8,151 nucleotides of DNA from Methanoregula sp. (GCA_003136075.1 PNBP01000121.1:6547-14697), one strand, 5' to 3'. Shown: positions 1 to 6,767, counted from the stretch's first letter. Program-made: numbers and translations. Notes: generated from the letters alone by a model not told the origin.

Positions 1-239
1 ATCACCCGGAAAAGTTTGCGTCACTGCCCGGACTCTGGCAGATGATCTATGACCCCGAAGATCCTGCCAGTTACCGCAGTTTCAGGATTGTGCTGGACCC
101 CGGCAGCAAAGAACCGATCCCGACGGATTTTTTCTATGCGGTGATTGATGAGTTCTTTGAACAGGATTTTTTAAAGAGCCTGTATGAGGAAGCATCGCTT
201 GCCACGCTTTTTGAGAAATTCCTTGCCCTCAACAGATAA
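1..239 (+). CDS. 3' end of an unrecognised protein (5' truncated by window edge)
   Basis: An open frame runs from the left edge (first full codon at position 3, His-Pro-Glu) without a stop to TAA at 237-239, giving at least 78 C-terminal residues. An internal Met codon at 42 is not a convincing start, because the frame stays open and protein-like upstream (HPEKFASLPGLWQ). The visible part is rich in Phe, Asp, Glu and Leu, ends in amphipathic helical sequence (FFEQDFLKSLYEEASLATLF), and has no signal peptide or membrane segment. I recognise no family. It ends 16 bp before the M20 deacylase on the same strand, so the two may be co-transcribed. Its function cannot be stated from this fragment. 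Confidence 0.72.
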   Translation, partial: HPEKFASLPGLWQMIYDPEDPASYRSFRIVLDPGSKEPIPTDFFYAVIDEFFEQDFLKSLYEEASLATLFEKFLALNR

Positions 240-243
240 TACA

Positions 244-249
244 GAGTGA
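244..249 (+). promoter_or_regulatory. Probable Shine-Dalgarno of the M20 gene
   Basis: GAGTGA lies six bases before the ATG at 256. It resembles the archaeal anti-SD complement GGAGGTGA with one base changed or missing. It supports ATG 256 as the start and translation of the M20 gene independent of the gene before it. Confidence 0.45.
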
Positions 250-255
250 ATTGCC

Positions 256-1422
256 ATGGACTCAGGTCGTATCTGTTCGGAACTTGTCAGGATAAATAGT
301 GAGAATCCACCGGGGACGACCACTGGTGTCATCGAATATATCCGGGCACTCCTTGAAGATCTGGGCATCGGTTCAACCGTCACTGACCATACCAACGGGC
401 GATCAAATCTTATTACGACCGGCAAAAACAAGCGGCTTCTTCTCTGCGGGCATGTTGATGTCGTGCCTGCCATGGATGAAAGCTGGACACATCCCCCGTT
501 CTCGGGAACCATCGAAAATGGGATTGTCTGGGGCAGGGGTTCCACGGATATGAAAGGAGGGTGTGCTTCACTGCTCGTCGCGTGTGACGCCATGGTAGAA
601 ACGGAGGGCGAACTCCCGGCAACCCTTGCATTTGTCTGTGATGAGGAGACCGGAGGTGAATACGGGATCCGGTACCTTCTTGCACACCATCTCATCACCC
701 CCGGCGACTGCCTGATCGCAGAGCCAACGCCGATCCGGAATCCCTGCATTGGCCAGAAAGGACTCTGCCGGCTGGAGATGAGCTTTTCCGGTACACCCGG
801 CCATGGATCGCTCTACCCGCTCGTTGGCATCAGTGCCATCATGGAAGCGCTCTCGTTTCTGCAATATGTAAATGGTTTGCATGCAAAAGAATTTCCTGTC
901 GATGACCAGCTCAAAAAGATCATCCGGCATTCATCAGATGCGTTTTCAAAAGAATTCACTATCAACAAAGGCGAGGAGATCCTCCAGAGGATCATGTTCA
1001 ACCCGGGGGTAATCAACGGCGGTGAAAAGACAAATATCGTTGCCCAGCACTGCGATCTTGACCTTGAACTGCGGATCCCCTGGGGCTGTAACATCCCGGA
1101 TCTGGTTGCTGATTTGAAAGCCCATGCCCCGCATGGCACCGTCAGGAGCGAGACCGTCCATGAACCCTCGCTGACGAGTCCGGGCTGTGATTTCGTATCG
1201 ATCGTCTGTGAGAACGTTCAGAACGTGTACGGGGGGAATGTATTCCCCATAGTCCAATGGGCAGCTTCTGATGCCCGCCATCTCCGGTCAGCAGGTTTCA
1301 ACGTGATCGAATACGGGCCCGGCGAGCTTTCCACACTTCACGCGGTCAACGAGCGGGTATCCATCACCTCACTTGAACATGCATCGGAGATTTATCAGGG
1401 AATTATGAAAGCGTACAGGTAA
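256..1422 (+). CDS. M20-family zinc metallo-deacylase/peptidase (ArgE/DapE/ACY1-like)
   Basis: This is a 388-residue cytosolic amidohydrolase of the M20 family, which removes acyl groups from amino acids or cleaves small peptides with a two-metal centre. Visible landmarks are GHVDVVP with His66 and Asp68; WGRGSTDMKGG with Asp98, the bridging metal ligand; DEETGG with catalytic Glu130 and ligand Glu131; IAEPT with Glu156; PGHGS with His183 at the start of the dimerisation domain (about 170-280); Arg273 in ELRIPWG; and the last metal ligand His362 in STLHAVNE. All expected ligands are present and the length is normal, so the enzyme should be active. Substrate is not decided by sequence. Such genes are often labelled succinyl-diaminopimelate desuccinylase or acetylornithine deacetylase, but methanogens commonly make lysine through DapL, which needs neither, so a peptidase or other deacylase role is equally possible. 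No dap or arg gene is nearby. Confidence 0.93.
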   Translation: MDSGRICSELVRINSENPPGTTTGVIEYIRALLEDLGIGSTVTDHTNGRSNLITTGKNKRLLLCGHVDVVPAMDESWTHPPFSGTIENGIVWGRGSTDMKGGCASLLVACDAMVETEGELPATLAFVCDEETGGEYGIRYLLAHHLITPGDCLIAEPTPIRNPCIGQKGLCRLEMSFSGTPGHGSLYPLVGISAIMEALSFLQYVNGLHAKEFPVDDQLKKIIRHSSDAFSKEFTINKGEEILQRIMFNPGVINGGEKTNIVAQHCDLDLELRIPWGCNIPDLVADLKAHAPHGTVRSETVHEPSLTSPGCDFVSIVCENVQNVYGGNVFPIVQWAASDARHLRSAGFNVIEYGPGELSTLHAVNERVSITSLEHASEIYQGIMKAYR

Positions 1423-1432
1423 AAGATCCATT

Positions 1433-1446
1433 GATTTTTTGTTGTT
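1433..1446 (+). terminator. Oligo-T tract after the M20 gene, likely transcription terminator
   Basis: Eleven to twenty-four bases after the M20 stop there is a T6 run (1435-1440) followed by GTTGTT. No hairpin precedes it. Archaeal termination uses U-rich tracts without a stem, assisted by aCPSF1/FttA, which is encoded in this window. A second and longer T9 run lies at 1626-1634 and may act as a back-up. Confidence 0.5.
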
Positions 1447-1664
1447 AAGTTTATTGAGGGTATATCCCGGTATAATGTGTTTTTCAAAATCCCTGCATTA
1501 AAGAATCACTCTTTTCGTATTGCGAGTAATCCGTGTGTTGGGATGTTGGTTTTTCCCTCGCTCTTAAGTATGAAATCAATGAGTTTCACATCAATGCAAT
1601 GAAAATTTTAGTGACGTTGCAATCCTTTTTTTTTAAGAGAATGCATCTATCTTCACTATCATTA

Positions 1665-1855
1665 ATGGGGGCAAACTGCCCCCATACCCCAGGTTACGAT
1701 GAACCCCACCGCCCCCGACGGGGCGCCCCCGCGGCGGTTTGGCTTGAAGGAACCCCAAACTTGATGAAGATCACAAGATTTTGTAAAAAAATTAAAAAAC
1801 CGCTTTGCCCAGCAAGGGGTCTACGAGACCCCCGAGCGACCCCATCAGGGATGGG
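1665..1855. other. GC-rich cluster of short perfect hairpins (possible structured RNA or dispersed intergenic element)
   Basis: Five inverted repeats lie in 191 bases. They are: 1665-1685, nine-base arms ATGGGGGCA/TGCCCCCAT with loop AAC; 1710-1725, six-base arms CGCCCC/GGGGCG with loop CGAC; 1737-1760, six-base arms GTTTGG/CCAAAC with a 12-base loop; 1816-1832, seven-base arms GGGGTCT/AGACCCC with loop ACG; and 1841-1855, six-base arms CCCATC/GATGGG with loop AGG. Four of the five have three- or four-base loops. An alternative longer pairing joins ACCGCC (1708-1713) to GGCGGT (1733-1738). The AT-rich spacer 1761-1800 (A7 at 1785-1791, A6 at 1794-1799) divides the cluster in two. Read on the - strand, the right-hand hairpins precede a T-rich run, resembling an intrinsic terminator. 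The strand and function are unknown. The hairpins themselves are seen directly, while their role is inference. Confidence 0.55.
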
Positions 1856-2002
1856 AGGAATCGCAAAAAAAATCAAAGGTTCTTCCACTTTCAGCAATTG
1901 AGGATTGAACAATCAATTTCTCATGTTTTTACTGCAATTAATCGTTGAAAAATTTTTTAGGGTATACATTTTAGAGCATATCTGTCAACTATTCACCAAT
2001 TT

Positions 2003-2024
2003 AAAAAAAAGTTCCACAAAAAAA
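2003..2024 (-). terminator. Oligo-T tracts after the TPR gene, likely transcription terminator
   Basis: On the coding (-) strand, a T7 run (2024-2018) begins five bases after the TPR stop codon and a T8 run (2010-2003) follows seven bases later. Two closely spaced T tracts just past a stop fit the U-rich, factor-assisted terminators of archaea. No strong stem precedes them. Confidence 0.55.
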
Positions 2025-2029
2025 CGATA

Positions 2030-3025
2030 TTATTTCCTTATCCGGTTTCGTGCGAAACCAACAATTCCCAGAATAACAAGTGCACTCACAGCATCCAGTG
2101 GGGATAAGGGTGCGTATGTGGTCTTTTTTGGCACTGGCGTACTGGTTATGCTTGTGGTTACTACAGCAGATGTAGGTGTAGGGATTTGTACGGCAGATGT
2201 CTGGATAACAACCGGCGTTGTCGTAGTAGGTGCGGTGTACGAACCAAAGCGGACCGGAATTTCCATCGGGGTGGGGGTTCCCGTCAGGAGATAAACCTGG
2301 CCACGATTTGCTATTGCTTCTTTATTCTGTTCGGCTTGTGTATAGAGGGGATTAATACTGAGCGCGATATTGTAGCAATCCTGTGCCTCGCTGTATCGCT
2401 GGAGTGCTGCAAGTGCCATTCCCTTGTTATTCCAGACTTCCGCATTCTTTGTGGTAATCTGGGTGGCGTGGTTGAATGCATCCAGTGCATCCGTGTACCT
2501 GCCCAATCTCATGAGAACCAGTCCTTTCTGGTTCCATCCATCGAGGTTGTAGGGCGAAAGGGTTGTACACTGGTTATAATCCGCAAGTGCGCTATCGGAC
2601 TGGTTTACCTGGAAATAGGCGTATCCCTGGTTGCAGTAGGCATCCGCTTGGTTGGTCTGTACGGCAAAAAGCTGGTTGTACGCATCGATGGACTCCTGGT
2701 ACCTGCCCAGCTTCAAAAGCGCAAAAGCACGGGCATTTGTGGCAGTCGTATCAGATTTTATTGCAAGTGCCTGTTGTGCAGCGGTGAGTGCATCGGTGTA
2801 TTGCCCGAGCGCGTTGAGCGCGACTGCTTTCGCGGCGTACGCGGACGTAAACTGGGTATCCAACGCAAGTGCATTATCATAATAGGTAATTGCCAGTTTG
2901 TAATTCCCCACGGTTGCAGCATTCACTCCTTTCGTATACCAGTCCTGTGCATCCTCAGCCGGTATCGCGGGTATAAGGATGAAAAGTACGAGAAGAAGGA
3001 TTACTGCAGTTAATCTCAATTGCAT
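2030..3025 (-). CDS. Secreted or membrane-anchored TPR-repeat protein
   Basis: This 331-residue protein is built for the outside of the cell. Residues 1-23 form a signal peptide: a short basic start, a hydrophobic core of Leu, Val and Ile, then AIPA before EDAQ. Six 34-residue tetratricopeptide repeats follow at about 26-229, with typical signatures such as LGRYTDALDAF, LGRYQESIDAY and ALQRYSEAQDCY. These form a protein-binding superhelix. Residues ~249-303 are a Thr/Pro/Ser/Val-rich stalk, and 304-331 hold APLSPL, one hydrophobic stretch and a basic tail (ARNRIRK). This resembles C-terminal anchors of methanogen surface proteins and possibly archaeosortase-type signals, although I cannot assign it to a named signal class. 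The family is a scaffold and the binding partner is unknown. The gene starts 57 bp after the MFS gene and has a TATA-like box of its own. The ATG at 3025 is chosen because it gives a complete signal peptide, although no good Shine-Dalgarno is seen. Confidence 0.92.
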   Translation of the reverse strand: MQLRLTAVILLLVLFILIPAIPAEDAQDWYTKGVNAATVGNYKLAITYYDNALALDTQFTSAYAAKAVALNALGQYTDALTAAQQALAIKSDTTATNARAFALLKLGRYQESIDAYNQLFAVQTNQADAYCNQGYAYFQVNQSDSALADYNQCTTLSPYNLDGWNQKGLVLMRLGRYTDALDAFNHATQITTKNAEVWNNKGMALAALQRYSEAQDCYNIALSINPLYTQAEQNKEAIANRGQVYLLTGTPTPMEIPVRFGSYTAPTTTTPVVIQTSAVQIPTPTSAVVTTSITSTPVPKKTTYAPLSPLDAVSALVILGIVGFARNRIRK

Positions 3026-3053
3026 ACCGCGTAATTCTCTTTTATGGCAGATG

Positions 3054-3061
3054 AATATATT
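3054..3061 (-). promoter_or_regulatory. TATA-like box upstream of the TPR gene
   Basis: AATATATT on the - strand is centred about 32 bases upstream of the TPR ATG, in the 57-bp gap after the MFS gene. Archaeal transcription starts roughly 25 bases past the TATA box, which would leave a leader of only a few bases. That fits the absence of a Shine-Dalgarno sequence and suggests a near-leaderless mRNA. This is inferred from position only. Confidence 0.4.
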
Positions 3062-3082
3062 GTTTTACTGCCCGGATAATCG

Positions 3083-4165
3083 TCATTTTGCCGGATGATA
3101 CACGTGACAGCCGCACCACCCAATCGTTATTGCAACCGATACCGCACACACCGCTGCGAAAAAAAATCCGGCCGGGAAACCTGCAGTATCTGCAATAAAC
3201 CCGGCAACAACGGGAAGGAGCGTCATACCAAGGTAACTGGACGTGGAAAAAAGTCCCATGACAAGACCCTGGTGATCGTGCACTTCCGAGAGAAATGCCA
3301 TCTGGGCAATCATGATGACGCCGGCGAGAGCCCCAATCAGGATGAATCCCAGTGGAGAAAGAAACGTAATAATGACTGCGACGGTCATCAGGACCGCTGA
3401 CCAGCGGAGCGTAGCAACCGGGGATAACGGAATCCGTGAGGAAATGATGACGGCAATAATCGTGGCTACACTCATGCCGGCAATCCAGATACCAACAATA
3501 TCGGGCGATCCCCCCGAAAATTTCGGGTAGAGGGATGTGGCGACACCGGTTATCCCGACGAGTATTATTGATGAGTACCACAGCCAGCGATAATCTTTAA
3601 GCAAAACGGTAAAAATGCCCGTACTGCTGCATATCCGGGAAAGAGGTGATTCTTTAATGAACAGGCTGATACCACAGGTGATAGCGGTAAGTGCCGTGAA
3701 CAGGATAATGCCGGAAACCGGCAGGTTGAGGTGAACCGCCAGCCAGCCGGCAGCGATGAGCCCCAGCACCAGTCCGACATTGAGCATCGCCATAAAATAC
3801 CCGCTCATTTTTTCATGATCCGGCAGGGAGTTTACATACGACATTGCCGCCGCAACAAAGAACCCTGCCCCCAGGCCTTCGATGCACCGCAGGATAATAA
3901 CGATAACCGGACCGGTATAGAGTGAGAGCAGAATACCGCTTAAAAGAGTAAGGGCAAGCCCGGCCCGGATAACCGGTACCCGGCCGTACCGGTCAGACCA
4001 GATCCCGCCGGGGAGGGTTGATAAAAACGCACCAAGAAAATATGCCGCGTAAATGGCGCCCTGCCAAGTGGATCCATGGGCATATACAGGCAGCACCGGG
4101 ACGATGGCATTTGAAAGTGCCATCACCGCAAAGATCCCGATACTGACCGTAATACGCATTTTCAT
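3083..4165 (-). CDS. Major facilitator superfamily (MFS) transporter
   Basis: This 360-residue integral membrane protein has about twelve hydrophobic segments in two sets of six, the usual MFS fold for proton-coupled export or uptake of small molecules. The diagnostic motif A, GGIWSDRYGR, lies between segments 2 and 3 (about residues 53-62 from this start). Segment 4 includes RCIEGLGAGFF, typical of the helix that follows. Length is at the short end for the family, with short loops and tails. I chose ATG 4165 (MKMRITVSIG), 13 bp after the aCPSF1 stop. A TTG at 4201 would add 12 polar residues and overlap aCPSF1 by 23 bp, while ATG 4159 is also possible. No candidate start has a clear Shine-Dalgarno. 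The close spacing suggests read-through from aCPSF1. The substrate cannot be told. A drug- or metabolite-efflux role is common in this subgroup but unproven here. Confidence 0.92.
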   Translation of the reverse strand: MKMRITVSIGIFAVMALSNAIVPVLPVYAHGSTWQGAIYAAYFLGAFLSTLPGGIWSDRYGRVPVIRAGLALTLLSGILLSLYTGPVIVIILRCIEGLGAGFFVAAAMSYVNSLPDHEKMSGYFMAMLNVGLVLGLIAAGWLAVHLNLPVSGIILFTALTAITCGISLFIKESPLSRICSSTGIFTVLLKDYRWLWYSSIILVGITGVATSLYPKFSGGSPDIVGIWIAGMSVATIIAVIISSRIPLSPVATLRWSAVLMTVAVIITFLSPLGFILIGALAGVIMIAQMAFLSEVHDHQGLVMGLFSTSSYLGMTLLPVVAGFIADTAGFPAGFFFAAVCAVSVAITIGWCGCHVYHPAK

Positions 4166-4178
4166 GGTAAAAACGTGG

Positions 4179-6098
4179 TTAGACCATGCGGTAGGTTTCA
4201 AGGTTCATGGGGGAGTGAGTCTCGATGTGATAACGTTTGTAAATCGAACTTGCCAGATCGATGGTATTGTTCTCATCGCCATGAATGCAGAACACTTTTT
4301 CCGGGCGCGGGGAGATTTGCCCGATGAAGTTCATCAGCTGCCGACGGTCAGAATGACCGGAGAAACCGTCAATAGTATCAATTTCCAAGTTGATGGTGAT
4401 GGTTCCCTTTCGGCCCATCGGCACTTCGCGCCATCCTTTCTGGATACGCCGTCCCTGTGTACCGTCCGCCTGGTACCCGACAAAGACCAGCGCATTTCTC
4501 TCGTCAGCGGCGAGGTTTAACAGATACTCCATAACCGGCCCGCCATTGAGCATCCCGCTTGTCGTGATAATCACACAGGGATCCCCGGCCATCACCTTCT
4601 CGCGCAGATCCTGCGAATCAACCTGCTGGAAACATTCGGCAAGGAACGGGTTCATGCCTTCCCGGAAGATCAGGTTCCGGAGATCGGTATTGAGGTATTC
4701 GGGATAGCACGTGTGGATTGCCGTTGCTTCGCGGATCATACCGTCAAGGTAGATTTTAACCGGCGGGATTTTGGCAAGACGTATCCCCTCTTCAAGCGCA
4801 AGCATAACTTCCTGCGATCGCCCGACGGCAAACGCCGGAATAATTACTTTTCCGCCACGGGAAAGAACCTTGTTGATCGTTTCATAGAGTTTTTCCTCGG
4901 CATCAGACCGGGCGGGCTGGAAATCGTTGGAACCGCCGTAGGTGCTCTCCATAAACACCGCTTCAAGGCGGGGGAACTGGTTGATTGCCGGGTTAAAAAG
5001 CCGGCTCTTGCTGTAATTGAAATCGCCGGTAAATGCGATATTGTACATGCCGTCACCGACGTGGAAATGGGCAATTGCTGAACCAAGGATATGCCCGGCG
5101 TTATGGAGCGTGAGCTTGATGTCCGGCGCGATATCGGTTACGCTGCCGTAATTGAGCGTGATGGAATGCCGGATATAGGTCTTGACTTCATTTGAGGAAT
5201 AGGGAATTTTCCGGTCTTCCTTATGGATGACATCAAGATAATCAAGCTGGAGCATCGCAGAGAGGTCCCGTGTTGGCGGAGTGGAATAGACCGGGCCTTC
5301 ATAGCCGTATTTATAGAGCAGAGGGATAAGTGCACAGTGGTCAAGGTGAGCATGCGTGAGAACCACGGCATCAAGCTGGGCAAGCGGGTGGATCTCCGGG
5401 ACGTACAGGTACGGTGTCCCGTTTGAGTTATCCGGCTTTTCACCGCAATCGATCAGGACCCGGCTGTCGGGAGTCGTCAGCAGGAATGCAGCCCGGCCGA
5501 CTTCACGGCAGCAACCGAGCGTAGTGACCCGCAGCCAGTTGTCTTTTTTCGTCGCGTCCTTATTCGACTCATCCCGGCCCGGGATATCCCGGTGGATCCT
5601 TCTGCCAATCGTCCGGAGAAATTGTTTGCGCTCCTCGTTTACCGAACGGAGATACTGGCGAACCTGTTTGACCGTGCTGCTCTCAATGGGTGGAGTCCGC
5701 ACCACTTTGGGCGTCCACCCGATATGTTTTGTGATCTCCCGCAGCGTGATCCCGTTTTTCCCGATGACGACACCGGGCTTTTCCGCCTCGATAAGGACTT
5801 CCCCGGTATCCGGGTCAAAAAAGATATCGGTGATACCGGCGGTGTCCGGCACAACGGACTTTATCTCGTTTACTGCCTTTTCAGGATCTTCAAGGATCGT
5901 TGGCCGGACAACAATCCGTTTGCGGAGATCACGGGCAAGAATCTTGATCAAGTCTGCTTCATCAGCAAAGCGTTTGGGATCATCAGTGTAGATGACCAGT
6001 TCCGGGCCTTCAAATTCTACCTGCGTCACCGTGATGCCTTTTGGCACCTTATCGTTGATCTTCTCTTTGAGCTCTTTGAGCCGTTCTTCAATCTGCAT
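4179..6098 (-). CDS. aCPSF1/FttA: KH-domain beta-CASP ribonuclease and transcription termination factor
   Basis: This 639-residue archaeal homologue of eukaryotic CPSF73 cleaves nascent RNA 3' ends at U-rich sites and terminates transcription. Two N-terminal KH-type RNA-binding domains (about 1-70 and 71-145) include VIGKNGITLREI with the GKNG loop at 113-116. The metallo-beta-lactamase core starts near 190, with Asp217 (LIDCG), HAHLDH at 249-254, His336 (GHILGS) and Asp359 (TGDFNY). The inserted beta-CASP domain follows Glu384 (MEST) and includes GGKVIIPAFAVGRSQE. Motif B His582 (GFSGHSD) and motif C His606 (CIHGDEN) close the zinc site. The C-terminal end NLETYRMV resembles the short tail that helps dimerisation in the family. 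All catalytic residues are present and the length is typical. It sits 22 bp downstream of psmB, a linkage I recall from other euryarchaea. ATG 6098 gives the complete N-terminal KH domain, and only a weak AGGA lies ten bases upstream. Confidence 0.98.
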   Translation of the reverse strand: MQIEERLKELKEKINDKVPKGITVTQVEFEGPELVIYTDDPKRFADEADLIKILARDLRKRIVVRPTILEDPEKAVNEIKSVVPDTAGITDIFFDPDTGEVLIEAEKPGVVIGKNGITLREITKHIGWTPKVVRTPPIESSTVKQVRQYLRSVNEERKQFLRTIGRRIHRDIPGRDESNKDATKKDNWLRVTTLGCCREVGRAAFLLTTPDSRVLIDCGEKPDNSNGTPYLYVPEIHPLAQLDAVVLTHAHLDHCALIPLLYKYGYEGPVYSTPPTRDLSAMLQLDYLDVIHKEDRKIPYSSNEVKTYIRHSITLNYGSVTDIAPDIKLTLHNAGHILGSAIAHFHVGDGMYNIAFTGDFNYSKSRLFNPAINQFPRLEAVFMESTYGGSNDFQPARSDAEEKLYETINKVLSRGGKVIIPAFAVGRSQEVMLALEEGIRLAKIPPVKIYLDGMIREATAIHTCYPEYLNTDLRNLIFREGMNPFLAECFQQVDSQDLREKVMAGDPCVIITTSGMLNGGPVMEYLLNLAADERNALVFVGYQADGTQGRRIQKGWREVPMGRKGTITINLEIDTIDGFSGHSDRRQLMNFIGQISPRPEKVFCIHGDENNTIDLASSIYKRYHIETHSPMNLETYRMV

Positions 6099-6112
6099 AT
6101 AATAAACGTCCT

Positions 6113-6119
6113 AAAAAAA
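6113..6119 (-). promoter_or_regulatory. T7 tract between psmB and the aCPSF1 gene
   Basis: On the coding strand, seven T residues begin just two bases after the psmB stop codon and end 14 bases before the aCPSF1 ATG. U-rich tracts are the signal at which FttA/aCPSF1 cuts and terminates. This tract could therefore end part of the psmB transcripts or give internal 3' ends upstream of the gene for the factor itself. This is inference from sequence and the known mechanism. Confidence 0.35.
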
Positions 6120-6121
6120 GG

Positions 6122-6763
6122 TTATGCGGGGATCTTGGCAAGGTATTTTTTCAATGCATCTTCACCAAGAATCAGATACTTGTCTTTTGTGATCACGACA
6201 ACCTGAATTCCTTCACCGGAAGCCGAATCGCGTTTCATCGCGGATTTCAGGGAGCGGACCGCGAGATCGATGGCCTCGTCTTCGGTCATGTTCGCATGGA
6301 ACCGGTCTTCAAGCACACCATACGCCATCGGGGAGCCGGAACCGGTCGACACGATATCGTCTTCCCGGGTTGCCCCGCCCATGGCATCAACGGAATATAC
6401 GCTAGGCCCCTTTTCATCGACGCCGCCAACCAGCAGCTGGACATAGTACGGGAAATACCGGTTCTGGTTTAAGTAATTCGACAGCAGGGTTGATGCTGCG
6501 CCAACGGTAATCGGGCGTGACCTGCGTATCTGGTACAGGTTGCACTCAACCGTGAGAATGCGGGCAAGCTGCTGGGCATCGCCAACACCACCGGCAGTGG
6601 TCATGCCAATCCGGTCTGCAACCTGGTACACTTTCTTTGCCCGCTTGCTTGCGATCATCGACCCCATTGTTGCCCGTTTTTCCGTAGCGAGGATTACCCC
6701 GTTGTCAAATACCAAGCCTACTGTGGTCGTCCCTTTCATAGATTCCTGATGCTGTTCAGGCAT
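6122..6763 (-). CDS. psmB: 20S proteasome beta subunit (catalytic, N-terminal threonine protease)
   Basis: This is the 213-residue precursor of the proteolytic subunit of the archaeal 20S core particle, a cytosolic barrel of alpha and beta rings that degrades unfolded or tagged proteins fed by PAN or Cdc48-type ATPases. An 11-residue propeptide ends at Gly11, and autocleavage in GTTTVG exposes catalytic Thr12 as mature Thr1. Mature Glu17 (precursor 28, ATEKRATMG) and Lys33 (precursor 44) complete the usual catalytic set. STGSGSP (about 139-145) and RDSASG (178-183) supply the conserved Ser/Asp residues near the active site. The rest matches the Ntn-hydrolase fold throughout and length is normal. 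ATG 6763 is fixed by a good Shine-Dalgarno and leaves a short propeptide. A psmA gene is not in the window, as is usual in archaea. A TATA-containing 85-bp region separates it from the CBS gene, so it probably starts a psmB-aCPSF1 operon. Confidence 0.98.
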   Translation of the reverse strand: MPEQHQESMKGTTTVGLVFDNGVILATEKRATMGSMIASKRAKKVYQVADRIGMTTAGGVGDAQQLARILTVECNLYQIRRSRPITVGAASTLLSNYLNQNRYFPYYVQLLVGGVDEKGPSVYSVDAMGGATREDDIVSTGSGSPMAYGVLEDRFHANMTEDEAIDLAVRSLKSAMKRDSASGEGIQVVVITKDKYLILGEDALKKYLAKIPA

Positions 6764-6767
6764 AGTA

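Larger units (their letters stand above)
1423..2029. other. Gene-free convergent intergenic region (607 bp)
   Basis: This gap separates the 3' ends of the M20 gene (+) and the TPR gene (-), so neither gene needs a promoter here. The first ~240 and last ~150 bases are AT-rich and featureless apart from homopolymer runs: T6 at 1435-1440, T9 at 1626-1634, A8 at 1865-1872, A8 at 2003-2010 and A7 at 2018-2024. The middle holds the GC-rich hairpin cluster annotated separately. A further AT-rich palindrome pairs AATTGA (1896-1901) with TCAATT (1913-1918). Frames crossing the gap begin at weak starts, change composition abruptly and resemble no family I know, so I call no protein gene. No tRNA or rRNA is visible. 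Confidence 0.7.

Noticed and set aside
1762..1767. TGATGA resembling a C box of a C/D guide RNA
   Set aside because: No CUGA D box is found at a suitable distance downstream, so there is no C/D pair.
1533..1901. 122-codon open frame in the convergent gap, + strand
   Set aside because: It starts at a GTG with no Shine-Dalgarno, and composition switches abruptly from hydrophobic to Pro/Arg/Gly-rich where the hairpins begin. It is more likely chance reading through a structured element.
1694..1912. 72-codon open frame on the - strand across the hairpin cluster
   Set aside because: It is explained by the same GC-rich repeats, with no Shine-Dalgarno and no family resemblance. It could be reconsidered if relatives keep the frame.
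2409..2872. Four copies of GCAAGTGC within the TPR gene (2409, 2583, 2763, 2865)
   Set aside because: They encode the recurrent Ala-Leu-Ala of TPR helices and are not regularly spaced. They reflect protein repeats, not CRISPR or binding sites.
2186..3013. 275-codon open frame opposite the TPR gene
   Set aside because: It is a shadow of the repeated TPR coding strand, Cys- and Arg-rich with no recognisable family, while the - strand frame has a signal peptide and clear TPR units.
4166..4201. Upstream TTG start for the MFS gene overlapping aCPSF1
   Set aside because: It adds 12 polar residues before the first membrane segment and uses a rare start codon, while ATG 4165 lies just after the aCPSF1 stop and begins right before the helix.
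5356..6206. Open frames of 204 and 211 codons opposite the KH and early metallo-beta-lactamase region of aCPSF1
   Set aside because: They mirror a highly conserved gene on the other strand, lack domain features, and one runs into psmB antisense.
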